A stretch of 64,000 bases of DNA from an uncultured Aquimarina sp. (GTDB taxonomy: Bacteria > Bacteroidota > Bacteroidia > Flavobacteriales > Flavobacteriaceae): NCBI GenBank assembly GCA_947489685.1, contig CANLEM010000003.1, positions 62,001 to 126,000 of the forward strand. Direction: 5' to 3'. Position 1 is the stretch's first letter; every line of letters starts with the position of its first letter. Both the position numbers and the translations under genes were made by a program. A model generated the notes under the pieces. That model did no database searches, was not told where the DNA came from, and saw only the letters and a list, made by a program, of their open reading frames with translations. Below, one piece after another: positions 62,171-64,000 of the stretch.

Positions 62171-64000
62171 ATGTATCAAATGAAAAAAATTATGTCACCT
62201 TCTGTGAGTAGAAGGTCATTTATAAAAACTTCTGCATTGGCAGGAGGAGGAATATTAATTGGTTTTAACTTATTTCAGGCATGCAAGCCAGAAGCAGCGC
62301 CACCAGTTGATATTGCCCAATTGAACTTTAATGATTTTAATGCCTTTATTAAAATTGCTGATAATGGTATGGTTACTATTTTTTCTCCTAATCCAGAGAT
62401 TGGGCAAGGAGTTAAAACTTCTATGCCAATGCTTATTGCCGAAGAGCTGGATGTATCTTGGGATAATGTACATGTTGTTCAAGGGGCTTTGGACACCAAA
62501 AATTTTACAAGGCAAGTAGCTGGAGGAAGCCAATCATTACGTCAAGGTTGGGAACCTTTGCGACAAACTGGAGCTACAGCCCGGCAGATGTTAATTAATG
62601 CAGCGGCTGCAAAATGGGGAGTAGATCCATCAACCTGTACAACCAAAAATGGAGTTATTACCAATGGCAATGGAGATAAATTAGGATATGGCGAAGTAGT
62701 AAAAGAAGCTGCTGCCCTTGAAGTTCCGGATAATGTAGTGCTTAAAGATCCTAAAGATTTTAAAATTATAGGTACAGATGCTGGCAATGTAGATATAGAC
62801 AAAATTACTACCGGTAAACCTTTATATGGTATGGATTATAAGGAAGAAGGAATGGTGTATGCCGTTGTATTAAGACCTCCTTCTTTCGGAAAAGAACTAG
62901 AAAGTTTTGATGCTACCGATGCAAAATCTATATCTGGAGTACAAGATGTTATTAGATTTGGTAATAAAGTTGCAGTTCTGGCCAATAATACGTGGGCTGC
63001 AATGAAAGGTAAAAAAGCACTAAAAGCGGTATGGACATCAGATTCAGAATTAGAGAGTACCGAAAAGCATGATAAAATATTAACCGGATTATTAGATGGC
63101 AAAGAGTTCACCACCTTACGGGCAGATGGCGATGTAAAAAAAGCTTTTGCTCAAGCAGATCAGGTGATCGAGCGTACATATGAGTCTCCTTTTCTTCCTC
63201 ATAACTGTATGGAACCTATGAATTTCTTTGCAGATGTAACAGCAGATAAGGTGCGCCTGGTTGGTCCTATACAAACTCCCGCAAGAACAGCGCAACGTGT
63301 TGCCGAATTACTAGAGCGGGACCCTCAACAAGTATCTGTAGATATGACTAGAATGGGGGGTGGTTTTGGAAGAAGATTGTATGGAGATTTTGCCCTAGAG
63401 GCTGCCGAGATATCTAAATTGGCTCAAAAACCTATTAAGGTAGTATACTCAAGAGAAGATGATATGTCAGCGGGAATTTACCGTCCTTCAATAAAATATA
63501 GAATCAAAGCTTCAGTAAAAGATGGAAATATTACAGGATACCATCTTAAAGAAGCTTCTGTAAATTCTAATATGTATGGGTTGATTCCTAATTTCTTCCC
63601 GGCAGGAGCGATCGAGAATTATCAGGTAGATGTGGCTAATTATGATAGTGACATTACCACTGGTGCATGGAGAGCTCCATATACCAATTTCTTATCTTTT
63701 GCAGAACAAAGTTTCTTTGATGAGATAGCAGAAATACTTGAGGTTGATCGTATTAAACTACGTTTAGATTTACTTCAGAAAGTAAAAGGAACCACAGACG
63801 ATAGAATTCAATATTCTCCAGAACGATTAGAAAATGTGATTAAAGTTGCAGTGGATAAATCGGGATGGGGTAATGCAAAAGAAGGAGTTTATCAAGGGTT
63901 TAGTGCATATTATTGTCATAATACTCATGTAGCCGAAGTAGCCGATGTAGTTTTAGAAAATGATATTCCGGTAGTGAAAAAAGTTACTTGTATAGTTGAT
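62171..64000 (+). CDS. Molybdopterin-binding subunit of aldehyde/isoquinoline oxidoreductase type (3' end outside window)
   Basis: At least 610 residues are in the window; the C-terminus is cut off at the right edge. The N-terminus carries a twin-arginine signal SRRSFIKTSALAGG with a lipobox-like end FNLFQAC (C38). FSPNPEIGQGVKTSMPMLI, 'PFLPHNCMEPMN' and RMGGGFGRRLYGDFALEAAE are typical of IorB/xanthine-dehydrogenase large subunits that bind molybdopterin. Together with the 2Fe-2S subunit it forms a periplasmic or membrane-bound hydroxylase/oxidase of unknown substrate. Confidence 0.92.
   Translation, partial: MYQMKKIMSPSVSRRSFIKTSALAGGGILIGFNLFQACKPEAAPPVDIAQLNFNDFNAFIKIADNGMVTIFSPNPEIGQGVKTSMPMLIAEELDVSWDNVHVVQGALDTKNFTRQVAGGSQSLRQGWEPLRQTGATARQMLINAAAAKWGVDPSTCTTKNGVITNGNGDKLGYGEVVKEAAALEVPDNVVLKDPKDFKIIGTDAGNVDIDKITTGKPLYGMDYKEEGMVYAVVLRPPSFGKELESFDATDAKSISGVQDVIRFGNKVAVLANNTWAAMKGKKALKAVWTSDSELESTEKHDKILTGLLDGKEFTTLRADGDVKKAFAQADQVIERTYESPFLPHNCMEPMNFFADVTADKVRLVGPIQTPARTAQRVAELLERDPQQVSVDMTRMGGGFGRRLYGDFALEAAEISKLAQKPIKVVYSREDDMSAGIYRPSIKYRIKASVKDGNITGYHLKEASVNSNMYGLIPNFFPAGAIENYQVDVANYDSDITTGAWRAPYTNFLSFAEQSFFDEIAEILEVDRIKLRLDLLQKVKGTTDDRIQYSPERLENVIKVAVDKSGWGNAKEGVYQGFSAYYCHNTHVAEVADVVLENDIPVVKKVTCIVD

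Overview
The window comes from a low-GC marine Bacteroidota genome, most likely a flavobacterium close to Aquimarina. This is inferred from the LptD/amidase pair, DUF3822, DUF6495 and DUF2147 families, a T9SS type A sorting domain, large secreted YD-repeat proteins, TTG/ATG starts without strong Shine-Dalgarno sequences, and TAnnTTTG-type -7 promoter boxes.

Layout. 1-12 kb: an LptD-like outer-membrane protein (cut by the left edge) is divergent from a long plus-strand run. That run holds a cell-wall amidase, an MCE-domain protein, a split membrane Fe-S oxidoreductase with a small HAD protein between its halves, an unknown conserved protein, a GH3/serine-hydrolase fusion and an aldo/keto reductase. 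12-21.7 kb is housekeeping: RsmD and DUF3822, a RecD-like helicase, a KdsB-KdnB fusion, an acyltransferase, YebC, pterin dehydratase and a lipoprotein. 21.7-24.3 kb is a gene-poor accessory islet with a HEPN-like gene, a frameshifted partner, an unknown protein and two probable gene remnants. 24.3-43 kb is again mostly core: Maf, a UbiA prenyltransferase, a GH5-like enzyme, RlmH, NadC, BrkB, three chalcone-isomerase-like paralogues, PriA, two orphan LytTR regulators, rpsF-rpsR-rplI, an M20 peptidase, a MacB-like permease, HisS and a lipoprotein.

43-55.1 kb is the main accessory region. Two adjacent secreted YD/RHS proteins (1142 and 1687 aa) are followed by a probable immunity gene and a small membrane protein. 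The second RHS protein has an N-terminal array of Asp-rich repeats and a variable C-terminal domain that looks like a nuclease toxin. A REP-like palindrome follows, and then a T9SS-exported protein with YadA-head-like repeats. Similar AGTTTC/GAAACT palindromes lie upstream of the first RHS gene and of the T9SS-cargo gene. 55.2-64 kb: a tRNA-Met, a START-like protein, a class IV aminotransferase, YqgE, HU, Fmt-RecQ-NTPase, and the start of an isoquinoline-1-oxidoreductase-type molybdoenzyme pair (cut by the right edge).

All calls come from reading the sequence and family knowledge. No database search was run.
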